Assembly: GCA_034769895.1 (NCBI GenBank)
Contig: CM068371.1
Coordinates: 400,225,469 to 400,289,468, forward strand
DNA: 64,000 bases
Direction of reading: 5' to 3'
Source of the DNA: Magicicada septendecula
Taxonomy: Eukaryota > Arthropoda > Insecta > Hemiptera > Cicadidae
The translations under genes and the position numbers were made by a program. The notes under the pieces are model-generated. The model ran no database searches, was not told the DNA's origin, and saw nothing but the letters and a program-made list of their open reading frames with translations. Of the stretch, positions 26,459-37,612 are shown in pieces. The first letter of the stretch is position 1, and every line of letters begins with the position of its first letter.

Positions 26459-28072
26459 ATGGCAGAATCAAAAGGGTTTGATATGGAGGCATTTAAAGCT
26501 ATAATGCACGGCTGGATTGATGAAATGAGTATAAACTTACGACAAGAGAATGTAAAGCTCGCCGAGAACTTAAAAGAAGATTTAAATAATAAATTAGGTG
26601 AGTTGAAGCAAGATATAGAAAAAATAACCGAAAATGTAGAAGAGTTAAAACTAGAAAATGTACTATTGAAGCAAAATTTTAAGCAAGATACTATAAAAAT
26701 AGTAGAAAGTTTTGAAGAGTTGACATTAGATAATGTACAATTGAAGCAAGATAATATAAATTTAAAAGAGGAATTAAAACAAAATATAGCTGATAGTAAT
26801 AAGCAATTAGTAGAAAAGATTATCGACACAAATACACGTATTGATACACTCGAAAGCAAAGTTAAGCAAGCCCTACACGAACAACCCATTAGATTAGAAA
26901 ATAAACAAAAAGAATTACATCTTGAATGGAGAAAAGATCTGAAAGATGTTCAGAAACAAATAAATGATAATTTAGATGACAAATTAATGGTAATAAAGCA
27001 AGAACAAGATAATAAGATACAGCCGGTTAATGAAATGTTACAGGCGACAACTAGCAAGACAATTGAAGTAGAAACCCGTACCACAATTATAGAAGACAAA
27101 ATAGAAGAGACATCCAAGACTGCAAAAGACTGTTCTGGAGAGGTATCCCATATGAAGGAAGAAGTCCGGAGTGATATGAAGCAACTTAGGGAAGAACTTT
27201 GCAGACGGCCAACACAGACGATGTTTTCGGCACCGATAGAAGAAAGAAGTAAAATAACATTTGCAGGTAACAAATGGGAGAATAGCATGGAATTTTTGGC
27301 GAATATTGAGAAAGAGATGGAGAAGATAGGTAGTGCGATAGATGATAGTGAAACGATCGATTTAGTTACTTAACATTTTAAAGATTCTGCAAGCCAATGG
27401 TGTTCTATAATTCGAGATAATATTACTACGTATCAACAATTCCACGATGCATTTGAAAACAGATACTGGAACATACATATACAACGTCAAGTACGCGATC
27501 AGCTTGAATATGGTAAATTCAATATTCATGGTCGTCAAAGCATTGAATAATATACAATAGCTCAAATAGAAAGAGTGAAACATCTTAAACCTAAGTTTTC
27601 AGAATACGAAATAATCTCCAAGTTGTCTTACCATTTTCAGAGAGATATCCAATTAGCTGTATATACCTAAGGTATTAAAACAGTTGAAGAATTTTTAATA
27701 CTAGTCACACAATCAGAAAACATCACGCATGGTAAGAATACAAAGCACAATTCTCAACCACATGTTAATTATAACTGTGATAATTACAATGCTAATTATA
27801 AACCACAGATGCACAACACACACGCTCGATCAGATGGTAATATAGGATATCCGACTGCAACTAAAACTGGCGAGTGCAGTCAAGAGAAGCGGAGAGAAAC
27901 TGAACAACGAGACAGTAAGGGGAACAAGGGGGGTTATATTTGGCCCACATCACGAAAACGGTTCCCAAAGCCTTACGACAAAGTGGTAAATACAGTGAAG
28001 GGGGACGGCAACAATTCAACGAAGCAAGAAACAACGGAAGCAGACAATAAGCCGTCAAAGTCTACACAATGA
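26459..28072 (+). pseudogene. Gypsy-type Gag, broken by stop codons
   Basis: An open 304-residue frame starts MAESKGFDMEAFKAIMHGW. Residues about 20-240 are a long coiled coil. The capsid-like part begins at FAGNKWENSMEFLANIE. In the same frame after a stop at 27371 the capsid continues with ASQWCSIIRDNITTYQQF, FENRYWN and LEYGKFN, typical of Retrotrans_gag proteins that form virus-like particles. Further stops lie at about 27548 and 27668. The C-terminal third is basic (HARSDGNIGYPT, RKRFPKPYDK) and lacks an obvious zinc knuckle. The frame is preserved across stops, so decay is mostly by substitution. Confidence 0.75.
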
Positions 28073-28079
28073 CTGAGCA

Positions 28080-28269
28080 GACAGAAACAACGCTATACAA
28101 TAAACAATATTTACCCTAGTGACATACGTGACGAGTTACTAAGTACCGACCAGGATATAAAGCAAAGTGAGAGACACACAGAATGTCCCATTGTTAACGT
28201 TCCGATTAATAATTGTAATAAAAAAATGTTAGTAATCCCTTAAGAAGATTTTTAAATTAATAACAGGTG
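28080..28269 (+). pseudogene. Stub of protease N-terminus
   Basis: The frame reads HTECPIVNVPINNCNKKMLV, then IP and a stop. This looks like the strand that precedes the catalytic Asp in gypsy-type proteases, but the DTG/DSG triad is absent. The sequence then runs into integrase-like coding, marking the deletion. Confidence 0.4.
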
Positions 28270-29204
28270 GAGAAAGATAAATAAAAAACGAATTAAGGAA
28301 ATGTTATGATTGCCAGACTGCTGATCAAGCGAATCTTCATACCTATGTGGAAATGCAAGGACACAGAAGGAAGCGAAAGGGGAAGTTAAGGGCAGAGACT
28401 ACTTAGGACCCATTACTACGATTAAGTCGAGGGGGTTAAACACATAATAGTCTATATAGACATGTTTCTAAGGCAGTTCATCTGTATCCGATCATGCGAC
28501 CCACAACTAAAGCTGTCATAAAAATTCTGTTACGGAAGTGTATTCCAACACATGGTAAAATGAAAAGAAGATCCTGAGTGATCAAGGCCTACAATTCCAG
28601 AGTGAGGTTTGGAATAAAACATTAAAAGAAAATGGAATTCAATCCATACTCACAGCTATAAGACATCCACAAGGAAATCTAGCAGAAAGGGTGAACAAGG
28701 AGTTAAGGTAAATATCTACGGATTTACTGCCATAACCAGCATAATAAATGGGCAGAATATTTACAATTTTTTGAAAAAGCTATTAATGAGAACTACAGCG
28801 AAGCAACAAGTTACACACCAATAGAAATAGAAGAGGATCGTAAACCCAAGAGATTTTGGAGGAAATATATACAAAAACCTGTCAGTCAAAACATACCAAT
28901 ACCGCTCAGCATTAAAATAGTGAATGCGAAGAGAAGAATAAGAGAAAAAGGTAACAAGAGAGTAGAACAGTTCAACAGAACTCATAAGTTACAAAAGTTT
29001 ACAATTGGAGAGAAGGTATTATTAAAGACCAATCCAGTAGGGAAACGGATTGATAATACAGCTAAAAAAATTTTCAGATTATATGATGAACCATACACAC
29101 TGTAACGACAAGTTGGTAAACAGACGTTCGTTGTGTATGACGACACAAGAGGGAGAGAAGTAGGTAAATATCACGCCAGTTCTTTGAGGAAATTGCATTC
29201 ATAA
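28270..29204 (+). pseudogene. Gypsy-type integrase, decayed
   Basis: Several frames in order show a zinc-binding-like start (DCQTADQANLHTYVEMQGH), then SKAVHLYPIMRPTTKA, ILSDQGLQFQSEVW (second catalytic Asp), then TAIRHPQGNLAERVNKELR, in which the Glu is the third catalytic residue. A C-terminal part follows with NKWAEYLQFFEKAINENY, RTHKLQKFTIGEKVLLKTN and VGKYHASSLRKLHS, ending at 29202-29204. This is the usual DDE core plus C-terminal domain that inserts cDNA into chromosomes. Frameshifts (for example around 28565) and stops make it non-functional. Confidence 0.75.
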
Positions 29205-29311
29205 ATACCTGGGTTACTAGGACAATTAAAGGTTAGCAACTATTGAAGTGGATGTACTACAGCACCGCATCAACTCCACATACATTGGGTGGAAATATTT
29301 GCTCAACCCAC

Positions 29312-29611
29312 CATGTAACTGTACAAACTATCTACCACCTACCTTTTTGTCGTCTCACCTACCTTTTTGATTCCCTGTATCCAGAAACCCCAGCATCCGT
29401 TAAGCAAGTGTTGAATGGCGCAAACAGATTGAGGTAGCGACTTAATAATTTACACTAACACGTGGTCATTTTGAAATAGACATACCTTTTTATTTTTATT
29501 TCTTTGTTATAATGGCCAATGGATGATTAAACGCATGATTTTACTACACAAACATAATTATTATAATCCAAATAAAATTCATTTACTACTTAAGGACTAA
29601 CCAGTACTATA

Positions 29612-29705
<94 letters not shown>

Positions 29706-30353
29706 CATCTCCCACCCCTTTTTAGATTTGAGATCTCATTTTTAGAAAGTAATTTTCTGAATGATAGAAGTATTATTTGTGGGCTGATCGATCTGTTTCT
29801 GTACTTAGCTGATTTTAGTTACTTCTCATGACACATCCTTCCTGGTACGCACTTTCCTTGTACACTCATTAAAACTGTCCGAAATTCCTTTTAAGTGTTT
29901 AATTTATTTGTCACTCACTGTCAACACTTGTTGATACTGAATTTACTTGTTTCTTTACATCTTTTGCTGTTTAGAGTCCAAAAACAAAGTTTTGTCTGCG
30001 GACTTAGATTATATACACCCGGCCGGGATAAAATGTTGGTCGAAACAGTATTATTAATTTTGATACTTTCAGGGGTTCACTTATGCCGGTTTTAATTACA
30101 TTTTGTCGCCCTTAAACTGACCTTGTCCGCGGTCTTTGGTTGATGTACCCGTACGTCTCGGAGATGTTGATCGAAACATAACGATTTCGGTCTCGGTGCA
30201 GCCAATATATTTGTGGGTCACGTGATAACCCCTTCTCTGCAGAATGTTCCACGCTGCCAAATTTCTAAGGCTGGTTGACGCCAAACTGCATTCCAACATT
30301 AAATAAACAGGGGTTGGGCCCATGACGTTTTTGTGATGTCAGTCGATAATTAC
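29312..30353. repeat. LTR-like block
   Basis: Begins TGTAACTGTACAAAC and ends ATAATTACA, about 1.04 kb. It shares short landmarks in the same orientation with 25433-26303: TGTACTTAGCTG, CTGCAGAATG and a GGGCC-containing right end. Its left neighbour on the minus strand starts TGGTGGGTTGAGC, which could be a primer site, while on the right TTGGTGCCCTTATAGGG could equally be one. Orientation is therefore left open. Confidence 0.4.
29615..29702 (+). repeat. (TC)n microsatellite
   Basis: An uninterrupted run of 44 TC dinucleotides inside the LTR-like block. Confidence 0.98.
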
Positions 30354-30822
30354 AATATTGGTGCCCTTATAGGGTTAGATCGGCTCCGCTCTGGCTAGAC
30401 ACAGTTAAAAATAGATGTCGCCTCACTTGTTTACAATCATTGATTAAGTAAATGACCTCGACAAGAGAGTCTATTTTTAGCATCAAAGTACTGTTGTAAA
30501 TTAATAACTTTTAACCTTCAAATGTGTACTATAAATTTGGACACAGATCTAGTAAACTAATTGTTTTGTGATAGCCCTTAAAAATAAACAACATTTGAGT
30601 TTTTCGTTAACAGTGAAAAAGTTGATATTCTTCTATTTGTAGTTTCAACAAACAACAAATAATTTTTTCTTGTGAACTTAAAATCAATATTAAATCTATT
30701 TTTGTGTATATTGTTTCGTATTTGTTTTTGAGTTATGTTTTAAAATATGCAAAATTAAACAAGCCAGAACAAACACAAATACAAAAAAAAAAGTACTGCT
30801 GTTATAAAAATGGAATCTTCTA
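30354..30822. other. Spacer without recognisable features
   Basis: AT-rich. No coding frame or repeat recognised. It ends at the Helitron 5' terminus. Confidence 0.4.
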
Positions 30823-31154
30823 TCTATATATATATAAAGAAGAATGTTTGTCTGTTTGTATTTTATACAGATCTACAGTTTTATTCCGATCGTGATGAAA
30901 TTTTGCACACTAACAGTTCAAAACAAGAGGAAAATTCTTATCTACATTTTATTTTGAAAAAACTACCGCCACCCCTTAAGCAGAATTTTAACGAGCAGGT
31001 TTGCGGTTTTTCGTGAATATCTCAAAAACGGTGAAGAAATCGACCACAGTGGAAGGTAATTTTCTGAAAGCCCATAAAGTTTGCTACAAAATGCAATTTG
31101 CCCGGCTCTGATAGTGTTCTTAGTTCCGAAGTTATTAACAATCAAAGTTGAATT

Positions 31155-33048
31155 TTGGTGCACAACTGTTTTGTTCTTTACCTGAGAATGTTGCTTCACA
31201 TTGTGCGAGGACCTACATCATTCAATGATCTTAAAACCTTCCAGGGACAACTGTGTGAAAGCTATAGAGAAGCATGTCAGAAACACGAATTGCTTGAAAA
31301 TGATCAGCATTGGGACACGACCATGGCAGAGGCGTCTGTCACATGTTTCCCAAAGCAACTCAGAAACCTTTTCGCCATTATAATCACGACGTGCACTCCA
31401 TCAAATCCACAAAGTCTTTGGGATAGATATAAATAAAATTTAAGTGAAGATATTCTCAGGGATGCACAAAGGGCTAACCAAACTATTAACTTTGACTACA
31501 CCGCAGAAATATTTAATCAAGTGCTCATACATCTTGAGGACAAATGTATCTCTATCAACGGCAAAACTCTCCTACAGCTTGGGCTACAGTCGCCAAATCA
31601 GAATGGTCAAGAAGCCCTAGATAGGGATATTTGGAGGGAACGGAACTACGACATTAATGCTCTCCAAACGTTTATTGAAGATAATAAACCCCTATTTTTC
31701 ACAGACCAGAGGCAAGCGTATGACACTGTTCTAAGTCTTATTCAGGCTAGAAATGGTGGGCTCTGTTTCCTGGATGCACCCGGGGGAACTGGGAAAACAT
31801 TTCTGATGAACATTTTGCTGGCTGAGATCCGCAAAAGAAATGAAATTGCCGTGGCTGTGGCGTCCTCTGGAATAGCATCTTCACTGTTAGTTGGCGGTTG
31901 AACAGCGCATTCAGCTCTGAAACTACCATTGAATCTGCAGGTTTCAGAACAGCCTATTTGCAACATCAGCAAAGGCTCCGGTCAAGCGCAAGTGCTCAAG
32001 CAGTGCAAACTAATCGTTTGGGACGAATGCACCATGGCTCACGAAAGGGCACTAGAAGCGCTTGATCACACTTTGCAAGATATACGGGGTAATAGGCGAA
32101 TTATGGGAGATGCTGTTGTCCTCCTGGCAGGAGATTTCCGACAAACCCTGCCCGTAATTCCGCGGTCTACGCCAGCTGATGAACTTAACGCCTGTCTTAA
32201 GTCATCAGCCTTATGGAGACATGTGCGTAAAATGAATCTCAAGACGAACATGCGGGTTCACTTACAAGGAGAAACAAGTGCACAACAGTTGCTGTTACTT
32301 GGCAATAGAGAATTTCCTGTAGACCCCACTACTGGTCTAATTTTTTTTCCCTCAAATTTCTGCAACATGGTCTCTTCACTCAACGAACTTATAACTAAAG
32401 TGTTTCCTGATATACATGAAAATTACAACTCGCACCGATGACTGTGCGAAAGGGCCATTTTAGCTCCCAAAAACGACAGCGTTAAATATGTTAATGATCT
32501 CATACAGGATATGCTTCCTGGCAACTCTACTACCTATTCATCCATTAATACAGTAGTGGATACTGAACAAGCTGTTTATTGCCCTACGGAGTTTTTAAAT
32601 TCTCTGAAACCCCCGGGAATGCCGCCACACAAGTTGACTTTAAAAAAAGGATCCCCTATCATTCTATTACGTAACATCGACCCGCCAAAACTGTGCAATG
32701 GAACAAGACTCATCCTAAAGAATCTGTTTCCCAACGTAATAGAAGCCACGATCATTATGGGGAATGCTGCAGAAGACGTATTTATTCCTCGCATTCTGTT
32801 GATACCCAGTGACACAAATATGCCTTTTGAGTTCAAGCGATTGCAGTTTCCCATCCGGGTTGCATTCGCTATGAGTATCAACAAGGCACAGGGGCAATCA
32901 CTTTGTGTGGCAGGCATTTGCTTTGAAAGTCCATGTTTTTCGCATGGCCAATATAGCTTGCTCAAGAGTCAGCATGCCAGATAATTTATTTGTCTGTGCT
33001 CCAGACGGACAAACGAAAAACATAGTGTACCATCAAGCTTTACAGTAA
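31155..33048 (+). pseudogene. Helitron RepHel helicase (Pif1-like), nonsense-broken
   Basis: A single frame runs from the LHIVRGPTSFNDLKTF segment through LDAPGGTGKTFL (Walker A, about 31776-31800), LIVWDECTMAHE (Walker B), LLAGDFRQTLPVIP (motif III region) and SINKAQGQSL (motif near the C-terminus). These are the SF1B Pif1-type helicase motifs of Helitron proteins, which unwind DNA in rolling-circle transposition. Stops interrupt it at 31434 (TAA), 31899 (TGA, in a position where the family usually reads Gly-Gly-Arg-Thr-Ala-His) and 32439 (TGA). A small deletion near 32950 shifts the last 30 codons (ACSRVSMPDNLFVCAPDGQT) to another frame ending at 33046-33048. Confidence 0.85.
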
Positions 33049-33283
33049 AAATTTTCAGATAAATTTAGCTGAATTTATTATGCGTAATTTTTTTGGATCT
33101 TTCTATTATTTAAAAAAAAATTATTGTTATAATTTAATTATTGTAATATAAGAAGTTTTTGTTAATTTTTGTTATTGTTTACAAGATCCTCACTTATAAA
33201 CATTGTTAATATGTCTAACAAGTAAAATATGTTTTCGGCATAACAAGGTTTCAATTATTCACTCAATTCTTTTATAATCATTA

Positions 33284-33312
33284 TCCCGAGTGAAGCCGGG
33301 AAAGTCCTCTAG
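33284..33312 (+). other. Helitron 3' terminal hairpin and CTAG end
   Basis: CCCGAGTGAAGCCGGG forms a 4-bp GC stem, followed by AAAGTCCTCTAG. It is the termination signal for rolling-circle transfer. Confidence 0.8.
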
Positions 33313-33484
33313 TATGTTCATAAATGTAAACAGCTGGGCCAACATATCAGCTGTCATATCTGGTTGTTTCAGGGCCACCATAAGATAGCAGCACTTATTA
33401 TTAGGTTACACAATGATTATAATTCACTACAGATTACAGTAAAATGAAGCAGTTAAATACCAACAATAGAATACAGTTAATGCA

Positions 33485-34513
33485 TGTAACAGGGCAAAAT
33501 AAGGGGTTTTATAATTTCATAATAATTGTAACAATCTGTAGCAACCACGCTGAGCAACATTTTTAGATCACCAAATGTGTGACTTTTGGGAACACGCAGT
33601 AGTCAGTTTGGTACAATGCGGTGCAAGGTACAAAAGCAATTATAACATTGGAATGTGGAAGAAAGTGCGTGTGCCGCCCTTTGCGACGTAAAAGTCACGC
33701 ACAGGATTTCCTTACCGCCATATACGAGATGACGAGAAAGACGCGAGACGCACCAGCCTATCAGCGAATGTAAAACGGGCAAGGCCCTCTACCAGACAAC
33801 GAAGTGGACACAGCAGAGAGTATTCTAGTCATTTTGGCCACCAGCAGTTGGCATCTAATTTCAGAACCGTGCGAATGTGTTAATGCGCGGTTTGCCAAAA
33901 AACGTGCTCACGAACAATGTAAGCCGGCCGACTAAAAATAATAGTGATGTTATTTGTGAAACAGCATTAAAGTATGTGATTTTCAAAATAATCAAAGTTA
34001 AACAGCATAAAATCAGTTTTCGGAAAAGAGAAATAAATAAATTCAAAGTACTGGTTTGTTTAATAAAGTGTAAGAAAAATTTAGTAAGTCAATTTAATTT
34101 GTGTTTTCAATATTTGTTTTTCTTTTCACTATTTTGAATTTATATAACTTCATATAAAAGAAGGGTAAATTTCTAATTAACCAATGTGTCGTTTATTGTT
34201 TAAATTGTAACACGTGTCGAAGAGGGAGAAGAGTATTTTTGTTAATAATGGAAAATAAATCAATATAATTTGTTTTTAATATGCAGAGTTAAATTAATGC
34301 ATTAAATAAAACTAAGTTCATTTGAAAACCAGTAGACTCAAAGCATTTATTTCAAATAACCTCAATTCTGTTCTCCAATAACATGCTTACACGAACTCTG
34401 GGTTGACTTTGGTGGTATGGAAGTCATTTTTGGTAAAATGGCGTCCAGTAAATAAGTATACGGACAGCTGTATGGGGTGTAAAATGGTAAGTAAAAGGAA
34501 AAAAATAGTTACA
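33485..34513 (+). repeat. 5' LTR of copy 2
   Basis: TGTAACAGGGCAAAATAAGG to AAATAGTTACA, 1029 bp. It matches 37613-38854 closely but lacks about 215 bp present in the 3' LTR after CATAAAATCAG. Confidence 0.9.
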
Positions 34514-34514
34514 A

Positions 34515-34562
34515 TTGGCACGTCGAGCAGGTACGTTTGTATAAAATTTATTTATGTAAACG
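34515..34562 (+). promoter_or_regulatory. Degenerate primer site and leader palindrome of copy 2
   Basis: TTGGCACGTCGAGCAGG sits where copy 1 has its lysine-type site and looks like a mutated version of it. An imperfect palindrome (GTTTGTATAAA...TTTATGTAAAC, about 34535-34561) follows, then the conserved GGGCCTGTTTTGGAGA. Confidence 0.5.
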
Positions 34563-34709
34563 TGGGCCTGTTTTGGAGAGCAGAGCAGGTTATTGGAAGT
34601 AAATAAATACATTTTTTAGTTACGTCTAAATAGACGCATGTTGTAAGGTTTGAGGATATGATTTGTTTATATGTATTATAAATAAGAATTAAGTAATAAA
34701 ATAATTACA

Positions 34710-35261
34710 ATGGAGAATAATAATAATGAAGTCAGCCTAACTGACGTTAGTACAGAAAGTCAATCAAGCTTAACATAATTTGTAATAATGAACAGCGTTG
34801 AAAATCAATCAATGCCAATCCAAAGTAGAAGAGCTGATGACAATGATATGATGAAACATTTGTATAGTATGATGTGTAGCATGAAAGAAAGTTCAGAATA
34901 ACAAAATACAATGTTAGAGGTAAAATTTAGCGAAACAAAGAGTGAATTTAAGGAAGTAAATGTTAAATTTGACCAACTCAAGATTGATATCAATGCCGTA
35001 AATGTTAGATGTGAAAGTTATTTTAACGAGTTAGACAAAATATTGAGAAAATGAAACTGTGGAGAATAGACACAGATAAGTGTAACGAGAATAAAAAATG
35101 TAAAGAAGTGATAGATGTCAATACAGGTGATAATTATAATGGTGAAATGATGGCGAAAAATAATGAAGAAATAATTAACGAGGTACAAAGTAATTATAAT
35201 AATAGATTTAACAAGTAATAGGGGTAAAATAGTTGAAAAAGGGGTATCTAAGGGTGGTACA
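34710..35261 (+). pseudogene. Degraded N-terminal and coiled-coil gag-like frames of copy 2
   Basis: A frame starting MENNNNEVSLTDVSTES is broken after about 20 codons. Fragments KFSETKSEFKEVNVKFDQLKI and DINAVNVRCESYFNEL resemble the coiled-coil part of copy 1. Several stops (for example at about 34776 and 34899). Confidence 0.45.
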
Positions 35262-35846
35262 GTGAAAATTAATAGCGATGATGAGAGTGTAGTGGTGATA
35301 GAAACTGGTACAGATAATAAGGTAAGTGATGATTTTAAAGCAAGTGATAATTATAATGGGGAGACAATTATGAATAATAATGATGATAGTTTAAGTGCAA
35401 ATAAAGTAGTAATTGAAATGGTAAGTAGGGGTGAGAATATTGGTGATATAGTAATTAAAAATGTGGTGTTAGAGAGTAAAGTTGGGAATGATAGTGGTGA
35501 TGAAGTTTTAGTGGAAATAGAAATTATTAATGAGATAGTGGTTGATGAAATTGAGAGGGAGTGTGATGAGAGGTTAAGTTGGCAAAGGGCAAACTTTCCC
35601 TGTTGTTTAAGTGGAGTAAAGACTCCACAAGTGGTTTACGAGGACAGAGTTTCCTCTAGAAGTTGTGTGAGAGACGAGGTGTCTCTAAATGGTCCCTTAA
35701 TATTTTGTGGTAAACCTAGTAAAGCCAGGAAGTGTTATAGTAATTTTGTGGTGCCCTTTGCATGGAGTGAGATAGTTCAGGGGGGTTGTGACAGGTGTTA
35801 TGATGAGAGGTATTTTGAGAGAGAGAGAGAGAGTGGTTCAAGTTAA
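35262..35846 (+). CDS. Gag-like frame of copy 2 with conserved Cys motif
   Basis: A 194-residue open frame. The first 100 residues are acidic and Asn/Asp-rich. SGDEVLVEIEI then leads to a Cys-containing part: ANFPCCLSGVKTPQVVYEDR, FCGKPSKARKCYSNFVVPF and RCYDERYFERERE. The same three blocks occur in copy 1 (VNFPQVYCEPRYLQVF, FCGVPGRARRCFYDLV, WCYDERYCERV). This conserved block is not a known zinc knuckle and I do not recognise the domain. The frame is open, but no evidence shows that it is expressed today. Confidence 0.5.
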   Translation: MKINSDDESVVVIETGTDNKVSDDFKASDNYNGETIMNNNDDSLSANKVVIEMVSRGENIGDIVIKNVVLESKVGNDSGDEVLVEIEIINEIVVDEIERECDERLSWQRANFPCCLSGVKTPQVVYEDRVSSRSCVRDEVSLNGPLIFCGKPSKARKCYSNFVVPFAWSEIVQGGCDRCYDERYFERERESGSS

Positions 35847-35863
35847 ATAGAGGTTATGGAGAG

Positions 35864-36256
35864 TTGGGAGAGATGTTAAATAGAAAGAGAATTAATAAAA
35901 TAAAAGAATTACCTTGGGGAGTAATGAGTACAGAAATAATAAATGAGAATAGTATTACTGAGAATAAGCACTTACTTTGCGATGTAACTGGTGTAGTAGT
36001 AGACGGCTATTGTGATGAGACGATTACGTATCAAATTATGACAGACAAAAATAATGGAGACTGGACATTACCCAAAGTAGACATGGCATATGATAGAATA
36101 ATAATGGGGGATAGTCCTGTGAATTATTATTATGGGATAATGGATGGAATGAATTCAAACGGTTATTATATTATTAATGGTAATAATATAATGAATTTGA
36201 ATAAAAATGAATTGTGTTATATAAAAATCAGACTAAATTACGATGATGGTGGTTAG
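35864..36256 (+). CDS. Second gag-like frame of copy 2, ending YDDGG
   Basis: A 130-residue frame in a different phase from the preceding one and 17 bases downstream. Its C-terminal 70 residues match 23871-23650 in copy 1. The end KIRLNYDDGG is followed by a stop in both copies, so the stop is probably original. No catalytic motif is seen. Confidence 0.45.
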   Translation: MGEMLNRKRINKIKELPWGVMSTEIINENSITENKHLLCDVTGVVVDGYCDETITYQIMTDKNNGDWTLPKVDMAYDRIIMGDSPVNYYYGIMDGMNSNGYYIINGNNIMNLNKNELCYIKIRLNYDDGG

Positions 36257-37602
36257 ATATATAGTGAATGAACATTTAATTATTTTAGCTTATGGTAATT
36301 ACTTGGCTAACTTATGTAATGAGGTGTGGTAAACAACAAAATGATATGACGTAGAGTGTAAATAAATTTGTATTGATGTTAAATGTATTTTGTTAAGGTT
36401 ATGTACATTGTATTTTGTGTGATCATTGTTTACAGTTATGAGGGAGCTGATAACAACAATAATGTTTTAGTTTGAATTGAATAATTAATAGTATGTAATC
36501 ATGAATCTTTATAATGAAAATTAAATTAATGTAAAATGTTTAAAAGATAGCAATTTTGGTAGTAAATTTAAAAATTTTGATTTGAGGGTTATAATAAATG
36601 GTAAATGAATGTTATTATGAAATTAAATCAATGTGAGAGGATTTAATGAATGTAAAATGTTTTAAGTAATGCAATTAAAGTAATTAATTAAAAGAGATGG
36701 TCTAATTAATTTAAAAGATGGAAATATGTGTAATAAATTTGAATAATTTATTTTTGATTTGAAATGGACAATAAATGGATGACAAGTAAAATTAAATGAT
36801 TAAAATGGTTAATAAAAAAGTCAAAGTTGAAGTGAGAATGCAAGAGAAACAATTAAAATGTTTAATCAATAGAAATTGAAATTAAAAGTTGTGTAATGTT
36901 AGTAAATTTGATTCAGTGTCAGAGATGAAATGTCTGATGGTAACCTGAGGTTGGTAATGTTTATTTTGAGTGTTTATTATGTTGTATTCTGTTTTGTTAT
37001 GATTATGCTTTATGTTGTATAAAAAATAACCGAAGTAGTTTGCCTTACAATGGAGATGTTAACTGTAAATCTTAATGGAAATGGAAGAGGGAAATATTGA
37101 CAAATTGAACTCATAGTTGAACTGTTGAATTGATTTTTTGTGTTTGAATTCTATCTTGTAAAAGTGTCATTATATGTAGTTTCATTCAAATGTACCATGT
37201 TAGATTAAGGATATATAGTAAACCAAGTAGTTATGTATTAGTGGATAAATAAGATGAGCAACCAGTACTTTGCAAAGGACAAACCAGTACGACTAAGGGG
37301 AATCAAATCAGTTGGGGATATGGCATTGTGAAAGACCAGTTATTGACGTTTTATTGAATTGTTACAGAGTCTGGTGATACTGTGGTGGCGTGCCTGTCTG
37401 ACTTTATGGTGTTGGTATTTCATCAAGGGAAGTCCAGTAAGGTCATGCAGGTGCAGCCGCAGTCACCGGACTAGGGGGGTAAGTTACCCATGATTTTAAT
37501 AAGGAATTACGGGGGGTTGTGGCGCCATATCCAGCTGGTCCTCTTAGGTTTTAGCAATGAGAGTTTTTCTGTTTCGGCAGAAAACCTCTCATTGGGGGGT
37601 AT
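36257..37602. other. Non-coding internal region of copy 2
   Basis: AT-rich, with repeated variants of TTAAATTAATG and AAAATGTTTAA. No pol-like frame. It replaces the space where pol would lie. Confidence 0.5.
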
Positions 37603-37612
37603 TGTAACGGGG
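37603..37612 (+). promoter_or_regulatory. Polypurine tract of copy 2
   Basis: GGGGGGTAT lies directly before the 3' LTR start at 37613, the expected site for plus-strand priming. Confidence 0.6.

Larger units (their letters stand above)
26304..29311 (+). mobile_element. Gypsy-type retrotransposon relic (gag and integrase), plus strand
   Basis: Plus-strand gag (26459-28072) is followed by a stub that looks like the start of a protease and then by integrase (about 28270-29204). Reverse transcriptase and RNase H are deleted between about 28260 and 28290. The relic is flanked on both sides by LTR-like blocks (25433-26303 and 29312-30353), but the left block has its primer site on the other side, so ownership of those LTRs is uncertain. 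Confidence 0.65.
30823..33312 (+). mobile_element. Helitron, internally deleted
   Basis: The 5' end TCTATATATATATAAAG follows an A. The 3' end is a GC hairpin (CCCG...CGGG, 33285-33300) followed by AAAGTCCTCTAG, with T next. This is the canonical Helitron arrangement (5' TC, 3' hairpin plus CTAG, insertion between A and T, no target duplication). The body holds only the helicase part of the RepHel protein. The Rep nuclease domain with its HUH motif is missing between about 31000 and 31155, so the element is not autonomous even ignoring the stops. Confidence 0.85.

Noticed and set aside
26401-26889. 162-codon minus-strand frame
   Set aside because: It is the antisense shadow of the coiled-coil Gag frame at 26459-27373.
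32576-32965. 129-codon minus-strand frame
   Set aside because: It is antisense to the Helitron helicase frame, which has recognisable motifs.
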